DNA of 64,000 nt from an uncultured Collinsella sp. Lineage in GTDB: Bacteria; Actinomycetota; Coriobacteriia; Coriobacteriales; Coriobacteriaceae. Position numbers and translations under genes: made by a program. The stretch spans positions 1 to 64,000 of the forward strand of contig URKG01000002.1 of assembly GCA_900548265.1 (NCBI GenBank). Reading direction: 5' to 3'. Below the pieces are notes generated by a model that saw nothing but the letters and a program-made list of their open reading frames with translations, was not told where the DNA came from and made no database searches. Shown here in pieces: positions 41,527 to 50,356 of this stretch (positions are counted from its first letter, which is position 1; the number at the start of each line of letters is the position of its first letter).

Positions 41527-42459
41527 CTAGAGGTGGCTGATGATCAGTTCCATCTTGCCTTCGAGGTCGATGGAGCTGACGGTGCTGGGGGCCAGCAGAT
41601 GGCTTCCCTTGTGGACGGGGTCGCCGCAGACGGTGCCTTCGCCGTCGATGACCGACAGGCACATGAAGGGCCAGCGCTGCTCCAAGGTCTTGCTGCCGTC
41701 GACGCGCACGCGATCGACGGTGTAGCAGGGGTTGGACTCGAGCTCGGTCACACCGTCGACCTCAGGCGCGTTCACCGTGCCGTCGGTCGGAGCCTGAACA
41801 TCAAAGTCGATGCAGTCGAGGCTCTGCTTAATGTGCAGCGGGCGCAGCTTTCCGTCGGTGCCGGGGCGGTCGTAGTCGTACAGGCGATATGTCACGTCGC
41901 TCGACTGCTGCGTCTCCAGAATCAGCGTGCCGGTCTTGATGGCGTGAACGGTGCCGGAGTCGATCTGGAAAAAGTCTCCCTTGTGAATCGGCAGCACGTT
42001 GAGCATGTCGTCCCAACGGCCCTCCTCGATCATCTGTGCAGCCTCGGCGCGGTCGTGTGCGCGCTGGCCGACGATAATCGTGGCACCGGGTTCGCAGTCC
42101 AGCACATACCAGCACTCGGTTTTGCCCAGGCTGCCGTTCTCGTGCTTGGCGGCGTACTCGTCGTTGGGATGAATCTGGATCGAAAGGTCGTCCTTGGCGT
42201 CCAGAATCTTGATGAGCAGCGGGAACTCCTTGCCCTCGCAGTTGCCAAAGAGCTCGCGGTGCTCGGCCCACAGCCACGACAGCGTGTGGCCGGCGTACGG
42301 TCCCTCCGCAATCTGGCAGTCGCCGTTGGGATGGGCCGAGATGGCCCAGCACTCACCGATGGGACCCTCGGGAATGTCGTAGCCAAACACGGTCTCCAAC
42401 TGGCGGCCGCCCCAGATCTTCTCGTGGAAGATCGGCGTGAGTTTAATCAAATCGGACAT
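41527..42459 (-). CDS. manA: Mannose-6-phosphate isomerase, class I
   Basis: 310 residues, the short Gram-positive type. FHEKIWGGRQLETVFGY is the typical start; zinc ligands lie in QIHPNDEYA (Gln, His), TECWYVLD (Glu) and SGTVHAIKTGTL (His). It links mannose 6-phosphate and fructose 6-phosphate. The Met at 42459 (MSDLIK) is chosen because GGGAG lies 7 bp upstream; an ATG two codons earlier is too close to that site. The GntR gene lies upstream on the same strand. Confidence 0.94.
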   Translation of the reverse strand: MSDLIKLTPIFHEKIWGGRQLETVFGYDIPEGPIGECWAISAHPNGDCQIAEGPYAGHTLSWLWAEHRELFGNCEGKEFPLLIKILDAKDDLSIQIHPNDEYAAKHENGSLGKTECWYVLDCEPGATIIVGQRAHDRAEAAQMIEEGRWDDMLNVLPIHKGDFFQIDSGTVHAIKTGTLILETQQSSDVTYRLYDYDRPGTDGKLRPLHIKQSLDCIDFDVQAPTDGTVNAPEVDGVTELESNPCYTVDRVRVDGSKTLEQRWPFMCLSVIDGEGTVCGDPVHKGSHLLAPSTVSSIDLEGKMELIISHL

Positions 42460-42533
42460 GTGCATACTCCCATAAGGTTGTGCGGGTGCCGCGTAAGACG
42501 GCTCAAAACGAGCGCCCGCGTGACTACAAAAAC

Positions 42534-43253
42534 CTATGCCAACGTTACGTTGTGCAACTCAAAGCGATCGCCAACGTTGCGCGAGATCGAATACTCAAAG
42601 GCGGCGCCGCTGTCCAAAAAGCCAATCTGGGTGAGCTCGAGCAGGGGAGAGCCAAGTTTGGTGTCCAGACGCTCGGCTTCTTCCTCGGTTGCTGCCACGG
42701 CGCGAATGGTACGGTGGAAGCTCGAAATCTTCAGCCCACATTGCTCGCGGATGAAGCGGTAGACCGATCCGTACAGGTCCTTCTTTTTAAGGCCTGGAAT
42801 CAGCTCGAGGGGCATGTAGGTGTACTCGATAACGATGGGCTTCTCATCGGCCTGACGCACGCGCACGACGTGATAGACAAAGTCATCCTCGGCAATTCCC
42901 AGCTGGGCTGCGATGTCCGCTGGTGGATTAACGATCGAGAAATCGTAGACCACCGAGGTCACCTTCTCCCCGCGGTGCTCATATGAAAAGCCCTGGGCAC
43001 GGTCGTTTTTGCCCTGGAAAAACGCCTGGCCGGGAAGTCCCGCCGTGTCCTTAACGTAGGTACCCGATCCGCGTCGGCTGGTAATAAGACCTTCCTCGGT
43101 GATTTGTTCAATAGCTCGTTTGACGGTGATTTTTGAAACGCTATAGAGCTCGCAGAACTCAACGACGGTGGGAAGCTTGTCGCCCGGTTTAAGAGCGCCA
43201 CCCTCAATACTTCGACGAATATCTGCAGCTATCGCCTCGTATTTGGGAATCAA
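42534..43253 (-). CDS. GntR-family regulator with UTRA sensor domain
   Basis: 239 residues. The winged helix-turn-helix opens with MIPKYEAIAADIRRSIEGG, then GDKLPTVVEFCELYSVSKIT and RRGSGTYV. The UTRA ligand domain carries VVRVRQADEKPIVIEYTYMP and ends EYSISRNVGDRFELHNV. Such proteins respond to sugar phosphates (for example glucosamine 6-phosphate). It precedes manA on the same strand and faces away from glcK, so it may control either. Confidence 0.92.
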   Translation of the reverse strand: MIPKYEAIAADIRRSIEGGALKPGDKLPTVVEFCELYSVSKITVKRAIEQITEEGLITSRRGSGTYVKDTAGLPGQAFFQGKNDRAQGFSYEHRGEKVTSVVYDFSIVNPPADIAAQLGIAEDDFVYHVVRVRQADEKPIVIEYTYMPLELIPGLKKKDLYGSVYRFIREQCGLKISSFHRTIRAVAATEEEAERLDTKLGSPLLELTQIGFLDSGAAFEYSISRNVGDRFELHNVTLA

Positions 43254-43589
43254 GGAACCTCCTTTCCAACTTGATTGAGAATAAAAGAAAGTATAGTCAA
43301 CACCTAAGTATCTCTATTGAGTTATTGAAAAGTTCGAGAAAGATAAAATTAAAAGTCGCCCCGCTTGTAAAATTAGAGCGTTTTAAATGATAAACATCTG
43401 AGTAGTGTCGTGTTGAGAAATGATCGGTCCGAGGACGGGGCCGAACCGATATAACACCCAGCGAACCGAATCTCGTACTCTGCGCTTCCCCAGATAAAAC
43501 CTGCCAAAACAAACCTGTCCTTTTTGGTAGGTTTTTGCCTTGGGAGCGGTACCATACAGGCAATGTTTAAACGAGAAAGGCGGGCTCCC
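43254..43589. other. AT-rich divergent control region between the GntR gene and glcK
   Basis: About 335 bp without a gene. It is notably AT-rich near 43265-43400, where the GntR promoter should be (a TTGACTATACT string on the minus strand around 43292-43302). It holds the constant-loop hairpin at 43498-43533 just before the glcK leader. No clear palindromic GntR operator was identified by eye. Confidence 0.5.
43498..43533. repeat. Constant-loop hairpin repeat upstream of glcK
   Basis: AACCTGCCAAAA with TTTTGGTAGGTT (one G-U) around the 12-nt loop CAAACCTGTCCT, one base shorter than the copies after hisB but with the same stem. A T-run follows, so it looks like a terminator in the glcK leader. 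Confidence 0.78.
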
Positions 43590-44543
43590 ATGGAACCTAA
43601 GCAGTATTACATCGGCATCGACGTCGGCGGCACCTCGGTCAAGGAGGGTCTGTTCGATGAGGACGGAAACCTGCTTGCCAAGGCCAGCGTGCCCACGCCT
43701 CCCATCGTTGACGCTGCGGGCTTTGCCGCGGTGACCGAGGCTATCGACCAGGTGGTCGCCAAGGCCCAGATTCCGCGTGCCTTTGTGTCGGGCATTGGCC
43801 TGGCCGTTCCGTGCCCCATCCCGGCATCGGGCGATGCCAAGGTCAAGGCGAACATCGCCATCAACCTGCCCGAGCTCAAGATCGCCATCCAGGAGCACTG
43901 CCCCGACGCGGTCGTTAAGTACGAGAACGACGCCAACGCTGCTGCTATGGGCGAGGCCTGGCTCGGCTCTGCCAAGGGCGTACAGAACGTGGTGATGGTC
44001 ACCATTGGTACCGGCGTGGGCGGCGGCGTTATCGTCAACGGCGACGTGGTATCGGGCGTTGTGGGTGCTGGCGGCGAGATTGGCCACATGTGCCTGAACC
44101 CGGCCGAGGAGCGCACCTGCGGCTGCGGCGGCCATGGCCACCTGGAGCAGTATTCCAGCGCCACCGGCGTGGTGAGCAACTACCTTGCCGAGTGCAAGAA
44201 GGCGGGCGTCGAGCCCATCGAGCTGACCGGCCCCTCCGATTCCAAGGACGTGTTCCAGGCTTGTCGCGAGGGCGACAAGCTCGCGCTGGCCGCGGCCGAT
44301 ACCATGGCCGACTATCTCGGCCGCGCACTGGCGCTTATTGCCAACGTGGTTGATCCCGAGATGTTCCTCATCGGCGGCGGCGCCTCCGCCTCGGCCGATG
44401 TTTACCTCGACAAGGTTCGCGAGCACTTTAAGCAGTACGCGCTTTCCGCCTCGCGCGAGACGCCCATTAAGGTCGCTTCGCTCGGAAACGACGCCGGCAT
44501 TATCGGTGCCGCCTACGTAGCCCTGCGCGCCGCCGGCAAATAG
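43590..44543 (+). CDS. glcK: ROK-family glucokinase
   Basis: 317 residues. YYIGIDVGGTSVKEGLFDE is the ATP site, ENDANAAAMGEAW the sugar site with catalytic Asp, and TIGTGVGGGVI the second phosphate loop. The zinc motif region reads CGCGGHGHLEQY, so the third Cys usual in CxCGxxGCLE is His here. It phosphorylates glucose or a related hexose. GAGAAAGG precedes the ATG. A hairpin repeat lies in its leader. Confidence 0.93.
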   Translation: MEPKQYYIGIDVGGTSVKEGLFDEDGNLLAKASVPTPPIVDAAGFAAVTEAIDQVVAKAQIPRAFVSGIGLAVPCPIPASGDAKVKANIAINLPELKIAIQEHCPDAVVKYENDANAAAMGEAWLGSAKGVQNVVMVTIGTGVGGGVIVNGDVVSGVVGAGGEIGHMCLNPAEERTCGCGGHGHLEQYSSATGVVSNYLAECKKAGVEPIELTGPSDSKDVFQACREGDKLALAAADTMADYLGRALALIANVVDPEMFLIGGGASASADVYLDKVREHFKQYALSASRETPIKVASLGNDAGIIGAAYVALRAAGK

Positions 44544-44664
44544 CTGGTGCAAGGAGGCCAAGGCTGCGCCCCAAAATATGCCGTGGCCCTTCCGTCTGCG
44601 AAGGCTCGGCATCGGCGTGCTACCATAGCTACGTCCAAGTACACATATCAAGTGGAGGATATCC

Positions 44665-45588
44665 ATGGCAAACGTTCTTGTCTTTGGTCACCAGAACCCC
44701 GATAACGACGCCATCATGAGCGCCGTCGTCCTGTCCCAGCTGCTCAACCAGGTTGAGTATGCCGGCAACACCTACGAGGCCTGCGCCCTTGGTCAGCTTC
44801 CGGCCGAGTCCGCCAAGCTGCTCGCCGACGCTGGCATTGCCGAGCCCCGCGTGATCGAGTCCGTCGAGGCCGGTCAGCTCGTCGTTCTCACCGACCACAA
44901 CGAGTCTGCCCAGTCCGTCGCCGGTCTTAAGGACGCCACGGTCTTTGGCGTCGTCGACCACCACCGCATCGGCGACTTCGAGACCGCCGGCCCGCTGCAC
45001 TACATCTGCCTGCCCTGGGGTTCCAGCTGCACCATCGTCACCAAGCTCGCCGGCGTGCTCGGCGTTGAGCTTTCCGACGTCCAGGCCAAGCTGCTGCTCT
45101 CGGCCATGATGACCGACACGCTCATGCTCAAGAGCCCCACCACCACCGATGTCGACCGCGCCGTCGCCGCCAAGTTCGGCGAGCAGGTGGGCGTCGACCC
45201 GGTCAAGTTTGGCATGGAGGTCTTCCTCACCCGCCCGTCCGGCTCCTTCACCGCAGCCGAGATGGTTGGCAACGACATCAAGATGTTCGAGCCCGCCGGC
45301 AAGAAGCTGCTCATCGGCCAGTACGAGACCGTCGACAAGAGCCGTGCGCTCGGTATGATCGACGAGATCCGCGAGGCCATGCGCGCCTACGCCGCCGAGA
45401 AGGGTGCTGACGGCATTGTCCTGTGCATCACCGACATCATGGAGGAGGGCTCGCAGGTCCTGCTCGAGGGCGAGACCGAGGCTGCTCAGAAGGGCCTGGG
45501 CATTGCCGACGAGCACGACGGCGTCTGGATGCCGGGCGTCCTCTCCCGTAAGAAGCAGGTCGCTGCCCCCATCATGGCCGCCTGCTAG
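44665..45588 (+). CDS. ppaC: Manganese-dependent inorganic pyrophosphatase
   Basis: 307 residues, DHH family II. GHQNPDNDAIMSA, LTDHNE, VVDHHRIGDF and the C-terminal SRKKQVAAPI substrate motif are present. It hydrolyses PPi and drives synthetic reactions. No CBS regulatory insert. GGAGGA precedes the ATG. Own terminator at 45608. Confidence 0.97.
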   Translation: MANVLVFGHQNPDNDAIMSAVVLSQLLNQVEYAGNTYEACALGQLPAESAKLLADAGIAEPRVIESVEAGQLVVLTDHNESAQSVAGLKDATVFGVVDHHRIGDFETAGPLHYICLPWGSSCTIVTKLAGVLGVELSDVQAKLLLSAMMTDTLMLKSPTTTDVDRAVAAKFGEQVGVDPVKFGMEVFLTRPSGSFTAAEMVGNDIKMFEPAGKKLLIGQYETVDKSRALGMIDEIREAMRAYAAEKGADGIVLCITDIMEEGSQVLLEGETEAAQKGLGIADEHDGVWMPGVLSRKKQVAAPIMAAC

Positions 45589-45607
45589 GTTTAGTTGACC
45601 AAACGCC

Positions 45608-45647
45608 ACGACCGGATCGCGGATGCCCCGCGCTCCGGTCGTTTTTT
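45608..45647 (+). terminator. ppaC terminator
   Basis: ACGACCGGA with TCCGGTCGT followed by six T. Confidence 0.88.
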
Positions 45648-45786
45648 GTGCACGGCGCCGCGTCGTCTCTTGGATAGGCGTGCCCGTGCCGTTGAGCAAA
45701 TAATGTTCAACCTGTGGTTCCGCTTTTCGGCCACGCTTGCGCGCTTGTCGTGCAGGGTAGGCTAGATGCAAGCGTAATACGTTAGA

Positions 45787-45841
45787 GCGCGGCGCCGCCA
45801 CTTGGGCGGGCCGTGCTTTTTTAAGACGGGAGCTTTCCCGT
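45787..45841 (+). promoter_or_regulatory. Terminator and second hairpin inside the nhaA leader
   Basis: GCGCGGC pairs with GCCGTGC (one G-U), with inner CCGCC/GGCGG, followed by six T (45787-45822). A second hairpin ACGGGA-GCTT-TCCCGT (45826-45841) follows and ends just before the GAAAGGAG ribosome-binding site of nhaA. ppaC already has its own terminator at 45608, so this one probably controls nhaA. Confidence 0.6.
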
Positions 45842-45855
45842 GAAAGGAGCCGCCC

Positions 45856-47214
45856 ATGGCAGCACCCGAGCAGCTGTTCAACGTCCGTGAGCGCAAGCGT
45901 TTTGAGCGCCATGACATTTGGGAGCGCATCGCCGAGAACGGCACGATTTCCGCCGCCGTCATGGTCTTCGCCGCCATCGCCGCCGTCATTTGCGCCAATA
46001 CCGATGCCTACGAGGCCATCCATCACTTTTTGGAGACCCCGCTGTATGTGGGTCTGGGCAACCTTACGGCCGGTCTCACCGTTGAACTATTCGTCAACGA
46101 CTTCCTCATGGCGATTTTCTTTTTGCTGGTGGGCATTGAGCTTAAGTACGAGATGACGGTCGGCGAGCTCAAAAACCCGCGCCAGGCTATGCTTCCCATG
46201 CTGGCGGCCGTGGGCGGCGTCGTCGTTCCCGCCTGCATCTATCTGATCTTTAACCATGCCGGCGCGCACAACGGCTGGGCCATTCCCATGGCAACCGATA
46301 TTGCCTTTGCGCTGGGCGTGCTGTCGCTTTTGGGTAATCGCGTGCCCAACGGCGTGCGTGTGTTCTTCTCGACGCTCGCCATCGCCGACGACCTCATTTC
46401 CATCGCCGCCATCGCCATCTTCTACGGTCAGAGCCCCAATCCGTTTTGGTTGGGCGCCGCCGCGCTTGTGACCTGCGCGCTCGTGTGGCTCAACAAGACG
46501 CAGCATTACCGCCTTGCCCCGTACTCGGTGCTGGGCCTGCTGCTGTGGTTCTGCATGTTCAAGAGCGGCGTGCATGCTACGCTCGCCGGCGTCATCTTGG
46601 CCTTTACCATCCCGGCCAAGTGCGGCGTCAAGCTCGATAGCCTCACCGATTGGCTGGGCGAGTGCTTGCCGCTGCTCGATGACCGCTACGACGACGAGGC
46701 GCACATCCTGGGCCAGCATGACTTTACCGTCTCGACCACCAAAGTCGAGCGCGTCATGCACCGCGTGACCCCGCCGCTCATCCGCATGGAGCGCCTGATC
46801 TCCACGCCGGTCAACTTTGTGATCCTGCCGATCTTCGCGTTCGTCAACGCACAGGTTCGCCTAGTGGGCGTGGACATGAGCACGCTGCTCACCGACCCGG
46901 TGACGCTCGGCGTGTACTTTGGCATGCTGCTGGGCAAGCCGATCGGCATCTTTGGCATGACGTTTGCCCTGGTCAAGCTCAAGGCCTGCGAGCTGCCGCA
47001 CAATGTCAACTGGCATATGATTGCCGGCGTGGGCATTCTGGGCGGTATCGGCTTTACCATGTCGATTCTCATCAGCGGCCTCGCCTTCCCGACGGCCCAG
47101 TTTGAGGTTCTGGCTGCCAAGGCCGCCATCCTTGCCGGCTCTGTCACCGCGGCCGTACTTGGCGTGATCTACATGAGTGTGATCTGCAAGCACCCCGCGC
47201 CCAAGAACGAGTAG
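45856..47214 (+). CDS. nhaA: Na+/H+ antiporter NhaA
   Basis: 452 residues with about 12 membrane segments. NDFLMAIFFLLVGIELKYEM, ATDIAFALGVLSLLG and LAIADDLISIAAIAIFYG (the Asp pair that binds sodium) are typical. It extrudes sodium in exchange for protons. The N-terminal cytoplasmic segment of about 35 residues is longer than in E. coli. GAAAGGAG precedes the ATG. Confidence 0.96.
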   Translation: MAAPEQLFNVRERKRFERHDIWERIAENGTISAAVMVFAAIAAVICANTDAYEAIHHFLETPLYVGLGNLTAGLTVELFVNDFLMAIFFLLVGIELKYEMTVGELKNPRQAMLPMLAAVGGVVVPACIYLIFNHAGAHNGWAIPMATDIAFALGVLSLLGNRVPNGVRVFFSTLAIADDLISIAAIAIFYGQSPNPFWLGAAALVTCALVWLNKTQHYRLAPYSVLGLLLWFCMFKSGVHATLAGVILAFTIPAKCGVKLDSLTDWLGECLPLLDDRYDDEAHILGQHDFTVSTTKVERVMHRVTPPLIRMERLISTPVNFVILPIFAFVNAQVRLVGVDMSTLLTDPVTLGVYFGMLLGKPIGIFGMTFALVKLKACELPHNVNWHMIAGVGILGGIGFTMSILISGLAFPTAQFEVLAAKAAILAGSVTAAVLGVIYMSVICKHPAPKNE

Positions 47215-47298
47215 GCGCGTAGAAACAGACGCCAGAGCCTGCTCGAGCGCGTGTAAAACGCGGTTTTGAGTGGTACTTGCCACCTGCCGGACACCCCA

Positions 47299-47528
47299 GT
47301 GGCCAAAAAACGCCGTTTGTGAGTACTGTCACAAACGGCGTTTCATTTTAGGCGCGAAAAATAATGTACAAATCTATTCTGTCTGTGCATTAACGATTGC
47401 GTGGCTGGACGAAAAATGCCGATGCATCCTTCCAAAACCGGACACAAAAGGCCAAGACTGGCCTTTTTAATTCAAAATCGCTGTTACTAAAAAAGTAACA
47501 GTACTCATATTTGCTATTTTTTGACCAC
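47299..47528. repeat. 230-bp AT-rich element with 34-bp inverted ends, copy 2
   Basis: Same length as the copy at 28762. The ends share TGAGTACTGT and GGYCAAAAAA; they agree at about 25 of 34 positions with each other. The right ends of both copies are alike over about 55 bp, including CACTAAAAA/TACTAAAAAA and TTTTTTGACCACAG. Internal hairpin ACGCCGTTTGTGAG...ACAAACGGCGT near the left end. Confidence 0.8.
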
Positions 47529-47546
47529 AGGCCCCAATGACTAGGT

Positions 47547-47801
47547 TTATTCCACGGTGCCGTAGATGGCGCCCCAGCCGTGGGCGGCCAAGGCGGAGTT
47601 GAGCTGGTCGCAAAGTGACTGGCGGTCGTAGTAGCCGGGCGGCAAAAGGTTCACGATTTCCATGAGGTCGGGCGCCAGGTCCAAGATTTCTGCCTGTACG
47701 ATTAGATCCAGGCGGTCGATGGCGTGGCGGTCGTAAAACAGCCCATCGACCAGGCGCTGTAGGTCGCCGAATTCCTCGGCTTGGAACGATCCGTACTCCA
47801 T
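47547..47801 (-). CDS. Small acidic protein of unknown function
   Basis: 84 residues. Sequence features: FQAEEFGDLQRLVDGLFYD, RLDLIVQAEILDLAPDLMEI, LLPPGYYDRQSLCDQLNSAL and a C-terminal WGAIYGTVE. This looks like a compact helical protein. AAGGAGG lies 4 bp before the chosen start; a longer in-frame start at 47831 has no such site. Divergent from the aminotransferase gene. Confidence 0.68.
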   Translation of the reverse strand: MEYGSFQAEEFGDLQRLVDGLFYDRHAIDRLDLIVQAEILDLAPDLMEIVNLLPPGYYDRQSLCDQLNSALAAHGWGAIYGTVE

Positions 47802-47950
47802 AGTGCCTCCTTGGGCGCCCCACGCCGGCATGCGCGGCGATTCGTAATTTATTGCGATGGACTTAATCTATCACGGCTTCATACCGTTGCGGCGGTGGCG
47901 GTCTATACTTAGACGAACTGCAACGTACCGCTTCGCGAAAGGTCGCACCC

Positions 47951-49255
47951 ATGCAGACGATCTACCAGAAGATGGAAACCACCGAACTCGATGCCGCCAT
48001 CGAGGCGCTCAAGGCCGAGGTCGCCGAGGTCAAGGCCAAGGGCCTGGCGCTCGACATGGCCCGCGGCAAGCCGTCGCCCTCCCAGGTGGACATCTCTCGA
48101 CCCATGCTCGATATCCTCAATGCCGATGCCGATCTGCACGACGGCAACGTCGACTGTTCCAACTACGGCTGCTTTGAGGGCATTCCCTCGGCACGCAAGC
48201 TGGCGGGGGAGTTCCTGGGTTGCCCCGCCGAGCAGACGCTCGTGCTGGGTTCGTCGAGCTTGCTGATCGAGCACGATATTGCCGGTATGTTCTGGCGTTG
48301 CGGCTCGTGCGGCAGCGAGCCCTGGGAGGCTTATGAGGCCGCGCACGACGGCAAGAAGGTCAAGTTCCTGTGCCCCGTTCCCGGCTACGACCGCCACTTT
48401 GGCATCACCGCCGATCTGGGTATCGAGAACGTCCCCGTCGCGATGACCGACAACGGCCCCGACATGGACGAGGTCGAGCGCCTGGTTGCCGCCGACGACT
48501 CCATCAAGGGTATCTGGTGCGTGCCCAAGTATTCCAACCCCACGGGCATTACCTTTAGCGAGGACACCGTGCGTCGCCTGGTCGAGATGCCCACGGCCGC
48601 GCCCGATTTCCGCATCTTCTGGGACAACGCCTACTGCGTGCACGACCTGTACGACGAGACCGACGAGCTCGCCAATATCTTCGACCTCGCTCGCGCGGCG
48701 GGCACCGAGGATCGCGTGGTGGCCTTCGCCTCGACGTCCAAGATCACCTTCCCGGGCGCCGGTATCGGCTTTATCGGTGCGAGCCCCGCGGTCATCGCCG
48801 AGTTCTCCAAGCGCCTGAAGGCAGGCCTTATCAGCGCCGACAAGCTCAACCAGCTGCGCCACGTGCGTTTCCTTCCCACCATCGAGGCGGTCAGGGAGCA
48901 CATGAAAAAGCACGCCGAGTTCTTGCGCCCGCGCTTTGAGGCCGTTGAGCGCAAGCTCACCGAGGGCTTGGGCGACACGGGCTGCGCCACCTGGACGCAC
49001 CCCCGCGGCGGCTACTTTGTAAGCTTCGATGGTCCCGAGGGCTCGGCCCGGAAGGTTGCTGCGCTTTGCGCCGACCTGGGCGTCAAGCTCACGCCGGCCG
49101 GTGCTACCTGGCCCTATGGCAAGGACCCGCGCGATACCAACATCCGCATCGCGCCGAGCTATCCCACGGTCGAGGACCTGGAGGCCGCGCTCGATGTGCT
49201 GGTGCTGGCCGTTAAGCTCGTCGCTGCCGAGCTTGCGCGTGCCGAGCGCGCCTAA
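47951..49255 (+). CDS. Aspartate aminotransferase-like enzyme (Asp_aminotransf family, subgroup Ic type)
   Basis: 434 residues. The opening GLALDMARGKPSPSQVDIS and DCSNYGCFEGIPSARKLAGE, then KYSNPTGITFSEDTVRRL, FWDNAYCVHDLYD, and the PLP lysine in ASTSKITFPGAGIGF match the divergent aspartate aminotransferases typified by AspB of Corynebacterium. The cofactor site appears complete. CGAAAGG lies upstream of the ATG. Probably makes aspartate/glutamate; the substrate is inferred from the family. Confidence 0.88.
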   Translation: MQTIYQKMETTELDAAIEALKAEVAEVKAKGLALDMARGKPSPSQVDISRPMLDILNADADLHDGNVDCSNYGCFEGIPSARKLAGEFLGCPAEQTLVLGSSSLLIEHDIAGMFWRCGSCGSEPWEAYEAAHDGKKVKFLCPVPGYDRHFGITADLGIENVPVAMTDNGPDMDEVERLVAADDSIKGIWCVPKYSNPTGITFSEDTVRRLVEMPTAAPDFRIFWDNAYCVHDLYDETDELANIFDLARAAGTEDRVVAFASTSKITFPGAGIGFIGASPAVIAEFSKRLKAGLISADKLNQLRHVRFLPTIEAVREHMKKHAEFLRPRFEAVERKLTEGLGDTGCATWTHPRGGYFVSFDGPEGSARKVAALCADLGVKLTPAGATWPYGKDPRDTNIRIAPSYPTVEDLEAALDVLVLAVKLVAAELARAERA

Positions 49256-49306
49256 CGCGCGGCTTCCCGTACTATCCGCACTTTCGATACGTAAAGGAGC
49301 ATATAC

Positions 49307-49621
49307 ATGGATTTGGGTATTTCCACCAACCCCACGCCAGAGCTCTACACCATTAAGGTAACCGGCGAGATCGATATCTCTAACGCCGATAGCCTGCGCA
49401 ATGCCATCGACCTGGCGCTCGAGCAGCCCACTGAGGCCGTTGAGCTCGATTTTGCCCAGGTGAGCTACATCGATTCGACGGGCATTGGCGTGCTCGTGGG
49501 CGCCGCACACCACGCGGTCGACCACGGCAAGCGCTTTAGCTGCGCCAATGTGCAGCCTCCGGTGATGCGCGTGGTTCAGCTGTTGGGTGTCGACCAGGAG
49601 ATTTCGATCACCGCTGCATAA
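49307..49621 (+). CDS. STAS-domain anti-sigma factor antagonist
   Basis: 104 residues. VTGEIDISNADSLRNAI and FAQVSYIDSTGIGVLVGAA match SpoIIAA-type proteins; the Ser in IDSTGIG is the phosphorylation site used in partner switching. No kinase or phosphatase partner gene lies adjacent, so the partner must be elsewhere. AAAGGAG precedes the ATG. Confidence 0.9.
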   Translation: MDLGISTNPTPELYTIKVTGEIDISNADSLRNAIDLALEQPTEAVELDFAQVSYIDSTGIGVLVGAAHHAVDHGKRFSCANVQPPVMRVVQLLGVDQEISITAA

Positions 49622-49774
49622 CCTTTGCCCTCAAAAGGGCGTGCCGTTTGGCATATGTTTGTGATGCGCTCGGACGTTTTGGCGTCCGGGCGCTATACTT
49701 GACCGAATGAATAGACGAGTTCCGGCCGAATGGCGCGGTGCGGGCTCGACTCACATCGAGCCTTGGAGGTATGT

Positions 49775-50356
49775 GTGTTTGGTATTGGAGAGGGTGAGCT
49801 CGCGATCATCGTGGTCTTCGGCTTTTTGCTGTTTGGCCCGGATAAGCTCCCGCAGATGGGCCGCACGATCGGCCGTGCCATCCGTCAGTTCCGCGAGACG
49901 CAGGAAAAGATGACGGCCGTTGTTCAGTCTGAGATTATCGATCCGGTAAGTGAGGCCGCTTCGGCACCGGTCAAGCCCAAGAAGACTGCCGTCGATGACG
50001 ATTCCGATGCGGACAAGGATGCCGCCGAGACGGCAGCGCCCGCCAAGAAGGAGACCTTTGCCGAGCGCCGTGCCCGCCTTGCTGCCGAGAAGGCCGCGAG
50101 CGAGGCTGCCGCCGAGGGCGAGGGTGCTGCTGAGGAGGCCGAGGGTGCCGAGCCTGCCGCTGCCGCCGAGCCTGTCGTCGAGCCCGAGCCTGCTACAGAA
50201 CCGGAGCCCGAGCCCGAGCCGGTAGAGCCCACGACGGCCGACCTCTACGCCCGTCGTCCCCGCAAGCGCAAGGCCGTCGTCGACCAGCTCGCCCGCGAGC
50301 TCGAGGCCGAGGACGACGCCGCTGCCGCCGACGCCTCGAAGGGAGGCGATGAGTAA
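49775..50356 (+). CDS. Sec-independent translocase TatA/TatB-type subunit
   Basis: 193 residues. A short membrane helix (GELAIIVVFGFLLFGPDKLP, residues 6-25) with FGPDKLP and an amphipathic helix GRTIGRAIRQFRET are diagnostic. The long tail is Lys/Ala-rich then acidic (EPEPATEPEPEPEPVEP) and ends basic-acidic. The tail length favours TatB; a combined TatA/B role is possible. The GTG at 49775 is chosen because GGAGG lies 8 bp upstream and the family starts here. Ends overlapping the tatC start. Confidence 0.88.
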   Translation: MFGIGEGELAIIVVFGFLLFGPDKLPQMGRTIGRAIRQFRETQEKMTAVVQSEIIDPVSEAASAPVKPKKTAVDDDSDADKDAAETAAPAKKETFAERRARLAAEKAASEAAAEGEGAAEEAEGAEPAAAAEPVVEPEPATEPEPEPEPVEPTTADLYARRPRKRKAVVDQLARELEAEDDAAAADASKGGDE

